From Methanobacteriota archaeon (GTDB taxonomy: Archaea > Halobacteriota > Methanomicrobia > Methanomicrobiales > Methanoculleaceae), in contig JAENYE010000006.1 of the NCBI GenBank assembly GCA_016841955.1, positions 53,709 to 117,708 on the forward strand: a DNA stretch of 64,000 bases. Reading direction: 5' to 3'. The notes below the pieces were generated by a model that saw only the letters and a program-made list of their open reading frames with translations, had not been told where the DNA came from and did no database searches. The first letter of the stretch is position 1. Every line of letters begins with the position of its first letter. The translations under genes were made by a program, and so were the position numbers. Positions 8,061 to 16,849 of this stretch are shown here, in pieces.

Positions 8061-8873
8061 ATGAAGATTGTCCTGGTATCGCGTATCGACGATGCGGATG
8101 CACTCCGCTACACCGCGTCGCTCGTCCGGGAACTCGAAGGCCTGGGGCACGACGTCGCTCTCGAAGAGAGTACGGCAAAGCACCTCGACGAAGAGGGTAT
8201 CCCGTTCGAGGAGATCGGCGGCGACCTGGTCGTGGTCGTCGGCGGCGACGGGTCGGTCCTCCTCACCGTCCACCAGATGAAGAAGCAGGTCCCGGTTCTC
8301 GGGATAAACTGGGGTGAGGTGGGGTTCCTCGCGGACCTGGAACCCGACGAAGCACGCGCGTTCTTCGCCGCCCACCCGGATGGGTTCCGGGTCGAGCACC
8401 GGATGCGGGTCAGTCTCTCCGTCAACGGGAAACGGCTCGGCGATGCCCTCAATGAAGGGCTCGTCGTCACCGACCGGCCGGCGAAGATGCTCCGGTTCGG
8501 CGTCTACGTCGACGGGACCCCCGCAGAGCGGTTCAGGGCAGACGGCCTGCTCGTATCGACCCCGACCGGGTCGACCGCCTACGCCATGAGCGCAGGAGGA
8601 CCGATCGTCGACCCGCAGATCGAAGGGTTCCTCCTTGTACCGCTTGCGCCCTACATGCTCTCGTCCCGTCCTCACCTCATCAGCACCGGGAGGAACCTCG
8701 AGATCACCCTTGAGACCGAGAAACCTGCGCACCTCGTTATCGACGGTCAGAGCTCGTTCGAACTGGAGAAAGAGGCTACTATCTCGGTTGAGAAGTCGGA
8801 TCAGCCTGCCCTCTTCGTCCATACGGGCAAACCCTTCTTTGAGAAGGTAAACCACAAACTGCGCAACCTCTGA
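8061..8873 (+). CDS. nadK: NAD kinase
   Basis: Phosphorylates NAD to NADP in the cytoplasm using ATP or polyphosphate. The 270-residue protein has the diagnostic GGDG at 61-64, a downstream NEGLV segment, and the substrate-binding TPTGSTAYAMSAGGP region near residues 172-186. It closely follows a phosphatase of the IMPase family. In Methanocaldococcus jannaschii these two domains are fused in one NAD kinase/NADP phosphatase protein, so the adjacency may reflect the same NADP-level control with separate chains. Confidence 0.95.
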   Translation: MKIVLVSRIDDADALRYTASLVRELEGLGHDVALEESTAKHLDEEGIPFEEIGGDLVVVVGGDGSVLLTVHQMKKQVPVLGINWGEVGFLADLEPDEARAFFAAHPDGFRVEHRMRVSLSVNGKRLGDALNEGLVVTDRPAKMLRFGVYVDGTPAERFRADGLLVSTPTGSTAYAMSAGGPIVDPQIEGFLLVPLAPYMLSSRPHLISTGRNLEITLETEKPAHLVIDGQSSFELEKEATISVEKSDQPALFVHTGKPFFEKVNHKLRNL

Positions 8874-8946
8874 CCCTGCCGGTACCCCGAACAGAGATTT
8901 TATGAGTGAATACGGGGACTCTCTCCACAGAGGAGTGAGCACGAAT

Positions 8947-9663
8947 ATGGAAGACCAGATGCGCACGGAGATCCCCTACGCGGAGATCGCAGAGACGCTC
9001 AAGAATGCCCTCGACCTGCGGGGCTCGCCGGTCGCGGTCAAACTCGCAAAGAACCCCGACGGCATCCCCGAAGGGGTCGGGCCGATCGAAGAGACGGTTC
9101 GCCACTGCCAGATGATCAGCAGGGCCCGGCTGAACGGCGAGATCTTCTATGCGACCGCCGACAAACACGTCTGCATGGGTGGGGGCTGGGCCCTCGGGCT
9201 GAAGGAGCTCACGCAGAGCCTCCGCTCGGGAGAGTTCTACTACAAGCTCGGCAAGTTCGAGAGCTGGGCCGCCTGTATGCGGACCATCCGGCAGGTGCCG
9301 CACGTCCCGGAACTCGAGACCTACGCGACGGTCTACGCGCCGCTCGAGAAGACGCCGTTTGACCCACACGTCGTCGTCATCGTCGCCGAACCCCGGACGA
9401 TGCTGAAAATCGCGCAGACCGCGCTCTACCAGCTCGGCGGACGGATAGAATCCACGATGTCGGGGATCCAGTCGGTCTGTGCGGACGTGACCGCGCAGCC
9501 CTACCTCACCGGCAGGATCAACTACTCCCTCGGGTGCGACGGCTCGCGCCGGTTCTCAGGGATCGAGAACGACGAGCTCGTCATGGGCATCCCCGGCGAG
9601 ATCCTCCCGGAGTTTGCCCGTTCCCTCATGATCGTCACCGGTGCGCCCGGGTCGGTGCGGTAA
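8947..9663 (+). CDS. DUF169 family protein
   Basis: Member of the DUF169 family, widespread in methanogens and anaerobes but without an assigned reaction. The 238-residue protein contains the family features: SPVAVKLAKNPDGIPEG near residue 28, a Cys in RHCQMISRAR, CMGGGWALGL, AACMRTIR, and SLGCDGSRR near the C-terminus. The conserved cysteines suggest cofactor or metal binding. ATG 8947 is chosen for its GGAG site 11 nt upstream; GTG 8935 and ATG 8902 are in-frame alternatives that only lengthen the tail. Confidence 0.8.
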   Translation: MEDQMRTEIPYAEIAETLKNALDLRGSPVAVKLAKNPDGIPEGVGPIEETVRHCQMISRARLNGEIFYATADKHVCMGGGWALGLKELTQSLRSGEFYYKLGKFESWAACMRTIRQVPHVPELETYATVYAPLEKTPFDPHVVVIVAEPRTMLKIAQTALYQLGGRIESTMSGIQSVCADVTAQPYLTGRINYSLGCDGSRRFSGIENDELVMGIPGEILPEFARSLMIVTGAPGSVR

Positions 9664-9773
9664 CAAAGCCGCTGTCCCCCTCTATTTTTACGGCACACTT
9701 CGCGTCGAAGGACCTGTTCTCGGGTAAAAGGCTTATCTCTCCGGCAGGTCAACTATTCAGCAGGTGGTTTTTT

Positions 9774-10274
9774 TTGCAGGTATCCATGAAGCTCGAGATG
9801 AAGGACCAGCCCGGACAGCTGGTCGCAGCCCTTCAACCGATCTCGGCCGTCGGGGGAAATATCATCGCGGTTATCCACCAGAGGGAGACCTCGACGACCG
9901 CGGAAACGCTGGACGTCCAGATCGTGCTGGAACTCCCCGAGGGGCGCCTTGAGAATCTCCTCGAACTGCTCCGGGAGCAGGGCGTCAGCGTCGTGCGCAT
10001 CGGCGAGGAGCGGCTTCTCTATGAATGCACGCTGATCGTGATCGGTCATCTGATGCACACGGACCTCTCCGACACCGTCGACCGGATCGACAGGACCGGC
10101 TCGGCCGAGGTGACGGAACTCTCCCTCGCTATGCCGGCGATCAACTCCCCCTCTTCCGCCCGCATCATCATCCGTTCGACCACCCGGGCGGAGATGAAGA
10201 AGGCGATCAGAATCCTGCGCGACGTCGCGGGACAGAAGAACCTCCTCATCATTGAGCCACTGGAGGATGCATGA
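9774..10274 (+). CDS. ACT-domain regulatory protein upstream of hom
   Basis: Small amino-acid-sensing protein (166 residues) with an N-terminal ACT domain starting SMKLEMKDQPGQLVAALQPI and a second ACT-like half after about residue 85. ACT domains bind effectors such as threonine or isoleucine. It overlaps homoserine dehydrogenase by the ATGA tetranucleotide, so it probably regulates that enzyme in trans, replacing the ACT domain fused to bacterial Hom. A TTG start at 9774 is favoured because AGGTGG ends 6 nt before it and it places a beta-strand at the N-terminus; ATG 9786 is the alternative. The longer open frame upstream has no good start. Confidence 0.82.
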   Translation: MQVSMKLEMKDQPGQLVAALQPISAVGGNIIAVIHQRETSTTAETLDVQIVLELPEGRLENLLELLREQGVSVVRIGEERLLYECTLIVIGHLMHTDLSDTVDRIDRTGSAEVTELSLAMPAINSPSSARIIIRSTTRAEMKKAIRILRDVAGQKNLLIIEPLEDA

Positions 10275-11263
10275 TGATACGGATCGCACTCCTCGGGTTC
10301 GGGTCTGTCGGCCGGGGCATCGCCCGGGCGATCCTTGCAAAAAACCTCGAGATCACCGTCACCGGCCTTGCCGACTCAAGGAGCGGTATCATCGATGCTG
10401 GCGGGATTGACCTTGCGGCGGCGCTTGCCCGGAAGGGGAACGGTGGCCCCTGCGGCAGTCCGGGCGTCAGCCCCGCGGACGTGGTGGCGAAGGCGGAGTA
10501 CGACGTCCTCGTCGAGGTGACCCCGACGAACGTGGAGACCGCCGAGCCGGCACTGGGCCACATCCGGGGAGCCCTCCGTCGGCATAAGCACGTCGTCACC
10601 TCAAACAAAGGCCCTATAGCTCTCGCCTACCCCGAACTCCGGGACCAAGCGGCGGCAAACGGTGTTCTCCTGAAGTACGAAGCGACGGTCTGCGGCGCGA
10701 TCCCGCTCATCCATGCAATACGGGAGGGGCTTGCCGGGAACACCATCTCCCGGCTCTACGGGGTCTTCAACGGAACCTGCAACTACATCCTCACCCGGAT
10801 GGCCGAGGATAGCCTCACCTACGAGCAGGCCCTTGCCGAGGCCCGGGAACTCGGGTATGCCGAGGCGGACCCCACCTACGACGTCGAAGGGATCGATGCG
10901 GCGATCAAGCTGGTCATCCTCGCGAACACCGTCCTCGATATGCAGACCGCGCTCGATGACGTGGAGAGGACGGGGATCACCCTCCTGACACCCGACGCCC
11001 TGCGGCTTGCAGAAGACCAGGACTGCACCATCCGGCTGATCGGCGAGATCGTCCCGGAGGCCGGGGTGCTCCGCGTGTCGCCAAGGATCGTCGCAAAAGC
11101 GCACCCGCTTGTTGTCGAAGGAACACTCAATGCCGTCACCGTGGAGACGGACCTCGCCGGGGACCTCACGTTCATCGGGAAGGGTGCGGGCTCCACGGAG
11201 ACCGCCAGTGCCGTTATCGGCGACCTCCTCTACATCCATGACAGGTACGTCCAGGGTTCTTGA
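10271..11263 (+). CDS. hom: Homoserine dehydrogenase
   Basis: Reduces aspartate semialdehyde to homoserine, the branch point to threonine and methionine. The 330-residue length fits the short form lacking a C-terminal ACT domain. It has the dinucleotide-binding GFGSVGRGIA near residue 10, VVTSNKGPIA near 110 (catalytic region), YEATVCGAIPLI near 135, and the family signature GVFNGTCNYIL near 165 with DVEGIDAAIK beyond. Start overlaps the ACT regulator (ATGA); the end overlaps the HTH-IDDTD gene by 26 nt, indicating one operon. Confidence 0.95.
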   Translation: MMIRIALLGFGSVGRGIARAILAKNLEITVTGLADSRSGIIDAGGIDLAAALARKGNGGPCGSPGVSPADVVAKAEYDVLVEVTPTNVETAEPALGHIRGALRRHKHVVTSNKGPIALAYPELRDQAAANGVLLKYEATVCGAIPLIHAIREGLAGNTISRLYGVFNGTCNYILTRMAEDSLTYEQALAEARELGYAEADPTYDVEGIDAAIKLVILANTVLDMQTALDDVERTGITLLTPDALRLAEDQDCTIRLIGEIVPEAGVLRVSPRIVAKAHPLVVEGTLNAVTVETDLAGDLTFIGKGAGSTETASAVIGDLLYIHDRYVQGS

Positions 11264-12374
11264 ACGGAGAAAAGAGTACCTCCGGCTGATGCGTCAGGCG
11301 ACGCTTGAGAGAGGCTCCTTTACGGTGGTCGATATTGCGGAGGCTACCGATACCCCCCGGAGCACCGTCCAGGACTGGGTGAACCGCCTCATCGAGGAGG
11401 GATGCGTCCAACTCATGGAGGAGCAGCGGGGGCGGCATGCGGCCCGTTACGCGGCGAGCAGCGTGATGCCGGAGAGCGCCTGCAGGCGGGTCTTCACCAC
11501 TATCGACGGGGATCAGGTTGAGATCTACCACGAGTGTATGAGCGGAGGGTGCGCCGCCTTCTGCGAGTTCCATCACGCCCGCGCCGGCGGCGCCCTGCAG
11601 TCGGTCCGCCGGGACGGGACCCTGCTCCGGGAGCGGGCGAGCCTTGGGCGCAGGGATGTCGCCGTCGGGCTCGACCCTGCACCTGCGGTCGGGATCGTCG
11701 GCGTCTTTCACGAGGGCGACCACATCCACCAGTACATCAGATGTATCGGAGGGCCGGCTTACTCGCTCACCGATATGATGTCCTTTGCAGAGGGTGTCTG
11801 CGGCGTCACAGTCCATCGTGAGGGACCGGTGGTCGAGGGCGAGGTGGTCACCCGGGCGCTCGCCTACGTCGCCATCGGGATCGACGACACCGATACCGAT
11901 ACCGAGGGCGCGACGTTCGCCCTCGCCCTCGCCCTCCTCCAGCACCTCGCGAAGCTCGACGGCGTCATGCCTATCGGCCACCGTGTGGCGATGCTCAACC
12001 CCCGGCTCGAGGCCCGGACCGCCGGGAACTCCTGCAGTTACATCGAACTTGCGGTGGAGCCCGCCCAGGTCCCGCAGATCGAGGAGTCCGCCGTGCGGTT
12101 TGTCGCCGGCGAGGCTGCGTCCCCTGATTGGGGCATCGCCGTCCGGCAGGGGTTCCGGATACCCGGCGCGCTCCGGGCGTACGGCAGGAGCGCGAGAGAG
12201 TCGGTGATCGACCGGAGAGCGGCCGAGGCGACCGCCGAGCGGTTCGGTGCCCGCCTTCACGGCGGCCGGGGCGTCATCGGGGCGCTTGCGGCGATCTCGC
12301 TCGTGGGGCTCCCGCACGACGTGCTGCTCGACCCGCAACGGGATGTCTGCGCCGATTGGGAGCCTGTGGGGTGA
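11238..12374 (+). CDS. HTH protein fused to an IDDTD (TiaS/mmp11-like) domain
   Basis: A 378-residue protein of uncertain role. Residues about 1-60 form a winged-helix-type HTH (ERGSFTVVDIAEATD, TVQDWVNRLIEEG). Residues 80-110 contain a Cys/His cluster (YHECMSGGCAAFCEFHH) that may bind metal. The second half carries IDDTD at 215-219 in a GATFALALALL context, the signature of the ATP-using domain of tRNA-Ile2 agmatinylcytidine synthase (TiaS) and the related methanogenesis marker 11 family. It is too short for TiaS and has no obvious OB-fold. It is translationally coupled to hom by overlap, so a regulatory role in amino-acid metabolism is possible. Confidence 0.65.
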   Translation: MTGTSRVLERRKEYLRLMRQATLERGSFTVVDIAEATDTPRSTVQDWVNRLIEEGCVQLMEEQRGRHAARYAASSVMPESACRRVFTTIDGDQVEIYHECMSGGCAAFCEFHHARAGGALQSVRRDGTLLRERASLGRRDVAVGLDPAPAVGIVGVFHEGDHIHQYIRCIGGPAYSLTDMMSFAEGVCGVTVHREGPVVEGEVVTRALAYVAIGIDDTDTDTEGATFALALALLQHLAKLDGVMPIGHRVAMLNPRLEARTAGNSCSYIELAVEPAQVPQIEESAVRFVAGEAASPDWGIAVRQGFRIPGALRAYGRSARESVIDRRAAEATAERFGARLHGGRGVIGALAAISLVGLPHDVLLDPQRDVCADWEPVG

Positions 12375-12547
12375 GGGCGCCGGCGGGCTTGAGAGGCCAG
12401 AAAAGGTTCAAGGGTTTTTCTCTCGCGGGGATCATCTTTGGGTCCCTGTTGTAGGGTTTTTCCTTTTTCGAAGTTTTCGGACTTCAGTATATACCTGTTT
12501 GTCGCCAATCGCACATCCAAACGTCGCAAAAACCATGCACGGATTTC

Positions 12548-12713
12548 CACTGGGTATCGCCACGACTGCCCCCGCCCCTTTGGGGCGGGGGAGGAGGCCG
12601 AAGGCCGGGTGGGGTGGGGGTTGTAGGCATCAGCTTATAAGGTGGAGACGGGGGGGGCATCCCCCCTCCCCGTCAGCCCCACCCCCAATGGCGATATCCC
12701 CACGGTCCAGTGT
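12548..12713. repeat. Palindromic MITE-like repeat, ATATCGCCA family
   Basis: The ends are inverted: CACTGGGTATCGCCA on the left (12548-12562) and, as its reverse complement, TGGCGATATCC...CCAGTG on the right (12689-12713). Inside are two G/C palindromes, CCCCCGCCCC with its complement at 12569-12591 and a G-run/C-run hairpin at about 12648-12674. Related ends occur at 33252-33348, 41429-41645, 48301-48538 and 63949-64000. The rest of the 12375-12918 gap shows no gene; it has AT-rich sequence at about 12460-12500. Confidence 0.75.
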
Positions 12714-12918
12714 ATGGGACTTTGTCCTCGCTTTGGTTGTCACATCAACCGTGGCAGGAACCCTAATGCCTTTTCACGCTCGTGCTCACAGACCCGCCGC
12801 GCCCATGCTTCCGGTCACTCCCTTCCCTTCCCACTCACCCCCCGCCGGAACCCCCTCTCCCCTGCGCTACCTATAAATACCCGGATACGGCAGATACCCC
12901 TCATTGAGGCGAAGCGCA

Positions 12919-13566
12919 GTGAGAAGCGAACTTGAGGAAGAGATCGGAAGGCTCTCCTCCCTCGCACAGGAGCGCGGTGCGGAGGCATGGCGGATAGCGG
13001 CCCACGACGTCGTCGTTGCGGAGTGGGTGCGGTTCAAGTGCCGGTTCGGGTGCAAGGGCTACGGGAAACACATGTCCTGCCCGCCGTACGCCCCCGCCCC
13101 CGCCGATACCCGGCGGCTGCTCGCCGAGTACAGCACCGGCATCCTCCTCCGGTTCGAGGGCGTTCCGGGGCATCCCGACCTTAAACCCGAAGAGATACCC
13201 CTCGACTTCCACCCGTTCTTCCGCGACCTCATCCTCTGGGTGAACTCGACGGTGCACCTCCTCGAAAAGACGGCCTTCTACGACGATTTCCCGAAGGCCT
13301 TCGGGTTCGGGGGATACCCCTGTATTTACTGCGAGCACCTGCACTGCGTCGCCGAAGAGCACGAAGGAGTCGTCGACGAGAGCATCCGCAGGCTTTGTCG
13401 GCACATGGATCTCGTCCGCCCGACCATGGAGGGTGCCGGGATCGACGTCTTCGCCACCGCCCGGAAAGTCGGGTGGGACCTGCATGTCATCCCCTGCAGG
13501 GATCTCGAGTACGGCAAGATCGTCCACGGCAAGATCACCTCGATAGGACTCGTCCTCATCGAGTGA
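12919..13566 (+). CDS. DUF2284 predicted metal-binding protein
   Basis: Cytoplasmic protein of about 215 residues in the DUF2284 family, common in anaerobes and functionally unassigned. It has the family's Cys pattern: KCRFGCKGYGKHMSCPPYAP near residue 45 and YPCIYCEHLHC near residue 140, which could hold metal or an iron-sulfur cluster. GTG 12919 is selected because GAGG lies 9 nt upstream; TTG 12904 would add five residues. It ends 11 nt before the convergent inositol phosphate synthase. Confidence 0.8.
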   Translation: MRSELEEEIGRLSSLAQERGAEAWRIAAHDVVVAEWVRFKCRFGCKGYGKHMSCPPYAPAPADTRRLLAEYSTGILLRFEGVPGHPDLKPEEIPLDFHPFFRDLILWVNSTVHLLEKTAFYDDFPKAFGFGGYPCIYCEHLHCVAEEHEGVVDESIRRLCRHMDLVRPTMEGAGIDVFATARKVGWDLHVIPCRDLEYGKIVHGKITSIGLVLIE

Positions 13567-13577
13567 CGCGCCGGCCT

Positions 13578-14681
13578 TCAGTCGTTCCGGATACCCCGGA
13601 TGAACTCCTCGGTCATACGGTAGGCGTCGTCGTCCCTGGCCTGCACCGGGGGGTGTTTCATGAAGTAGGCGGACGGGGACGTCAGCACGCCGCCGACGCC
13701 CCGGTTGAGGGCGAGCCTGCAGCATCGGATGGCGTCGATGACGATCCCTGCGGAGTTGGGCGAATCCTCGACGGAGAGGCGGAGGTCGAGGTGCAGGGGG
13801 ACATCCCCGAAGAGCCGCCCTTCCATACGGAGGAAGCAGATCTTGTTGTCCTTCTGCCAGCAGACGTAATCGCTTGGGCCGATGTGGATATCGTCGTCGT
13901 CGAGACGTTCATCAAGGACGGACTGCACCGCTTCGGTCTTTGACTCTCTCTTCGAGGCGAGGCGGTTCCGGTTCAGCATGTTCAGGAAATCCGTGTTGCC
14001 GCCGGTGTTCAACTGGTAGGTCCGGTCCAGTTCCACGCCACGCCGCCGGAAGAGGTCGGCGAGGACCCGGTGAGTGATCGTCGCACCGAGCTGGGCCTTG
14101 ACGTCGTCACCGATGACAGGGAGGCCTCGTTCGCGAAATCTCTCCGCCCAGACCGGGTCGCTCGCGATGAAGACCGGCATGTTATTGATGAGACCGACGC
14201 CCGCCTCCAGCGCGCACCCGGCATAGAAACGTGCGGCCTCCTCCGACCCAACGGGGAGGTAGTTGAGCAGCATCTCGGCGCCCGAGTCATCGAGTGCCCG
14301 GACGATATCCTCCCTTGATGCCTCCTCCTCGTCGGCGAGCACGAACCTGCACTCCTCCTTGTAGCCCTGCATGTGCTCGGGAAAGCCGTCCAGCACCCGT
14401 CCCATCCGGACGGTCACGCCGGTCCCGGGCATGTCGGGGCAGAAGACCGTTGTGCAGTTCGGAGGGGAGAATATCGCTTCGGAGACATCCTTGCCGACCT
14501 TCCTCGCGTCGATATCGAACGCCGCTACTACTTCGATGTCGGACGGCCGGTAGCCGCCGAGGTCCCAGTGCATCAACCCGGTTGCATCGGCCTCGTTCTT
14601 CCCCCGGTAGTATTCGATCCCCTGAAGCAGCGAACTGGCACAGTTTCCGACGCCCACAATTGCAATCCTGATCGAGTCCAC
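13578..14681 (-). CDS. ino1: Inositol-3-phosphate synthase
   Basis: NAD-dependent conversion of glucose 6-phosphate to myo-inositol phosphate, the first step toward archaeal inositol phospholipids and compatible solutes. The 367-residue protein matches the short archaeal/actinobacterial form: Rossmann motif GVGNCASSLLQG at 10-21, LNYLPVGSEEAARFYA near residue 138, DDVKAQLGATITHR near 191, and NTGGNTDFLNM near 224. A GTG start is preceded by a G-rich site. A 5' leader of about 100 nt carrying a hairpin is inferred from the upstream TATA-like box. Confidence 0.95.
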   Translation of the reverse strand: MDSIRIAIVGVGNCASSLLQGIEYYRGKNEADATGLMHWDLGGYRPSDIEVVAAFDIDARKVGKDVSEAIFSPPNCTTVFCPDMPGTGVTVRMGRVLDGFPEHMQGYKEECRFVLADEEEASREDIVRALDDSGAEMLLNYLPVGSEEAARFYAGCALEAGVGLINNMPVFIASDPVWAERFRERGLPVIGDDVKAQLGATITHRVLADLFRRRGVELDRTYQLNTGGNTDFLNMLNRNRLASKRESKTEAVQSVLDERLDDDDIHIGPSDYVCWQKDNKICFLRMEGRLFGDVPLHLDLRLSVEDSPNSAGIVIDAIRCCRLALNRGVGGVLTSPSAYFMKHPPVQARDDDAYRMTEEFIRGIRND

Positions 14682-14754
14682 GACAGCCCCCCAATAGATC
14701 CGGTATGCTGCTTAACGCACCCCTCTCCGGGCGGATGCGCCAGGCACAGGTTGA

Positions 14755-14786
14755 GAAGACGCAACTCTCTTTGCAGTTGCGTTTTC
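14755..14786 (-). promoter_or_regulatory. 12-bp hairpin in presumed ino1 leader
   Basis: GAAGACGCAACT and AGTTGCGTTTTC pair with one wobble position around an 8-nt loop. A TATA-like CTTATATTTCC lies at about 14806-14816 on the minus strand, which would put the hairpin at the very start of the ino1 transcript. The remaining gap up to 14988 is GC-rich with no gene seen. Confidence 0.45.
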
Positions 14787-14988
14787 GACTATAATACGGA
14801 GCGGGAAATATAAGGGTATGGTTCGAGAAGCGCCGGGGTCCATGCCCTGCAGCACAGGACGGGATGTCGGACCCCCTCTGCAGGCCGCTGCTGCAGGTTA
14901 GAAGGGCCGCAGGGGTGTGGCGGGGCGCCCGGGCACCGACCGACTCACCCTGCGCCGCAAAGCGCGTGTGTCCGTAGGGGAATAACCG

Positions 14989-16401
14989 TTATCCCCGGGC
15001 TCGCGGCCGCCTGACCCGCCGAAAGACCGTGCGGATCAGGTCCAGCAGATTTGCAAGATAGATCTCTCTCGTCTCGAGCCGCCGCAGGAGTACGGCCTCC
15101 TCGGAGAGAAAGAGGTCTTTGAGGTGGCGTATGTCTGTCTTCGGGGAGTAGTAGAAGTAGACCGGGATGCCTGCCAGGATGACCAGAACCCCTGCGATTT
15201 TATCGAAGGTTGTGGTGGAGAAGAGGAGAAAGAGGCAGATGGCGATGCCGGCAAGAGGGAAGAGGTGCTGGCCGCGGAGGTTGGCGCCCCCGCCGCTCCG
15301 GAGGACGATGAGCGCGAAGCAGGTGAGCAGGAACGAGAACGCGAGGTTGAGGACGGCGAACGATATCAGCCCGGAGAGGTTCCCGATGCTGGAGAGGACG
15401 AACGCGATGACCCCCTGGACGATGAGGACCACATAAGGTGTTTCGTAGCGTGGGTGGAGTCGTGCGAAGACGCGGGGGAAGAGGCCGTCGATCGCCATCG
15501 CATACGCCAGCCGTGCACTGCCGAGCATCCCCGATTCGTCCGACCCGGAGACCGAGAAGAGGGCGCCGACCGTCATGATGAGCGCGCCTGCCGACCCGAA
15601 GAGGACGGTGCCGGCGGCGACGAGCGGGACGGTGCTCCGGTCGAGTTCGGTCCAGTTGATGAGCCCGTAGAGCACGAAGTTCGTGAGGAGGTAGAAGAGG
15701 GAGACGATCAGCATCCCGCTGACGATGGCGCGGGGGATGGCCTTTTGCGGGTCCTGCACTTCGCCGGCCGGGAGTGTCCCCATTTCGAACCCGGCGTAGG
15801 CCCAGAAGATCAGGACCAGTGCGTGGGCGGCGTTCTGCAGCCCGAGAGGGAGCAGCGGGGTGTAGTTCCCGATGAACGTCTCCGGCCGGATGACGAAGAT
15901 GCCGAGCCCTGCCACGATGAGGAGGAGCAGGGGGGAGAGTTTGATGAGCGTGAGAGCGTCATTCAACTTCCCTGCAGCCCGGACGCCGACGATATTGACG
16001 AGTGTCAGGGAGGCGACGAAGAGTGCCCTGACGGCGACCTGTGCGGCGGGGGTGAGGGGGATGAGCGCCTGGAGGTAACTCACGAACGCGATCGCAAAGA
16101 CCGGGAGCGCGAGGAGTTCGGCGATCCACATGCTCCAGCCGGTGAGAAACCCATAAAAGTCGTCGAACGCCTCCGAGACGTAGGCGAACGGTCCGCCGAC
16201 ACGGGGGACGTAGTAACTGCAGTAGGCAAAGACCATCGCGATCGTTGCGGCGAAGAGCCCGGCCACCGCCCAGAGGACGATCGAGAACGGGCCGACCAGG
16301 CCGGCCGTGAGTGCGGACGCGATGTAGATGTCGGCGCCGACGATCGCCCCGACGATGATGTTCGTCAGGTCGAACTGCGAGAGCCCCCGCTGTAACTCCA
16401 T
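14989..16401 (-). CDS. APC superfamily amino acid permease
   Basis: Integral membrane amino-acid/cation symporter or exchanger of 470 residues with about 12 predicted helices. The first helix has the unwound GAIVGADIY motif near residue 18, and helix 6 contains WAYAGFEMGTLPAGEVQDPQKAIPRAI near 213, both APC landmarks. A basic cytoplasmic tail (FRRVRRPRARG) ends the protein. It is monocistronic with no nearby enzyme to suggest the substrate. Confidence 0.88.
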   Translation of the reverse strand: MELQRGLSQFDLTNIIVGAIVGADIYIASALTAGLVGPFSIVLWAVAGLFAATIAMVFAYCSYYVPRVGGPFAYVSEAFDDFYGFLTGWSMWIAELLALPVFAIAFVSYLQALIPLTPAAQVAVRALFVASLTLVNIVGVRAAGKLNDALTLIKLSPLLLLIVAGLGIFVIRPETFIGNYTPLLPLGLQNAAHALVLIFWAYAGFEMGTLPAGEVQDPQKAIPRAIVSGMLIVSLFYLLTNFVLYGLINWTELDRSTVPLVAAGTVLFGSAGALIMTVGALFSVSGSDESGMLGSARLAYAMAIDGLFPRVFARLHPRYETPYVVLIVQGVIAFVLSSIGNLSGLISFAVLNLAFSFLLTCFALIVLRSGGGANLRGQHLFPLAGIAICLFLLFSTTTFDKIAGVLVILAGIPVYFYYSPKTDIRHLKDLFLSEEAVLLRRLETREIYLANLLDLIRTVFRRVRRPRARG

Positions 16402-16620
16402 TGCAGCGGGGTGAGGAGGCGGTGGCGGTGATAAATGTTCCGCGCGTATCCATTGGGGGGCCGTATCGCCGGGTGCTCAGGGGGAGGGCAGCACCTTGGG
16501 GAGATTTTCCCGCACTCCAGTCCCCCCGGCGAGGCGGTGCTGGCGCTCCCCTGAAAACAGTTGCGAAGTTCATGCAGGTATGCTAGGGAGATGGAAAACC
16601 CAAAGAGGAGAGTATCTCAG

Positions 16621-16692
16621 TGCGCCGACCGGGACTCGAACCCGGGTTTAGGCGTTGGCAACGCCTAGTGATAACCACTACACTATCGGCGC
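16621..16692 (-). tRNA. tRNA-Gly(GCC)
   Basis: On the minus strand, acceptor GCGCCGA pairs with TCGGCGC followed by discriminator A. The anticodon stem AGGCG/CGCCT encloses loop TTGCCAA with anticodon GCC, and the T-arm reads CCGGG TTCGAGT CCCGG. Length is 72 nt; no intron and no encoded CCA. Confidence 0.97.
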
Positions 16693-16849
16693 ACGCACGT
16701 GCTTTCGCACTGTGTGCCTTACAACATGGGATTTGCTGGCTAATAAGGCTATCGAATCGCGGCCCGGATCGGGTGGTGCCATCCTCGCAGGCCCCCGAGT
16801 CCTGATGGATTTCCCGCGGGAAGGATTGCCCCCCGGATGACGGTCGCAC

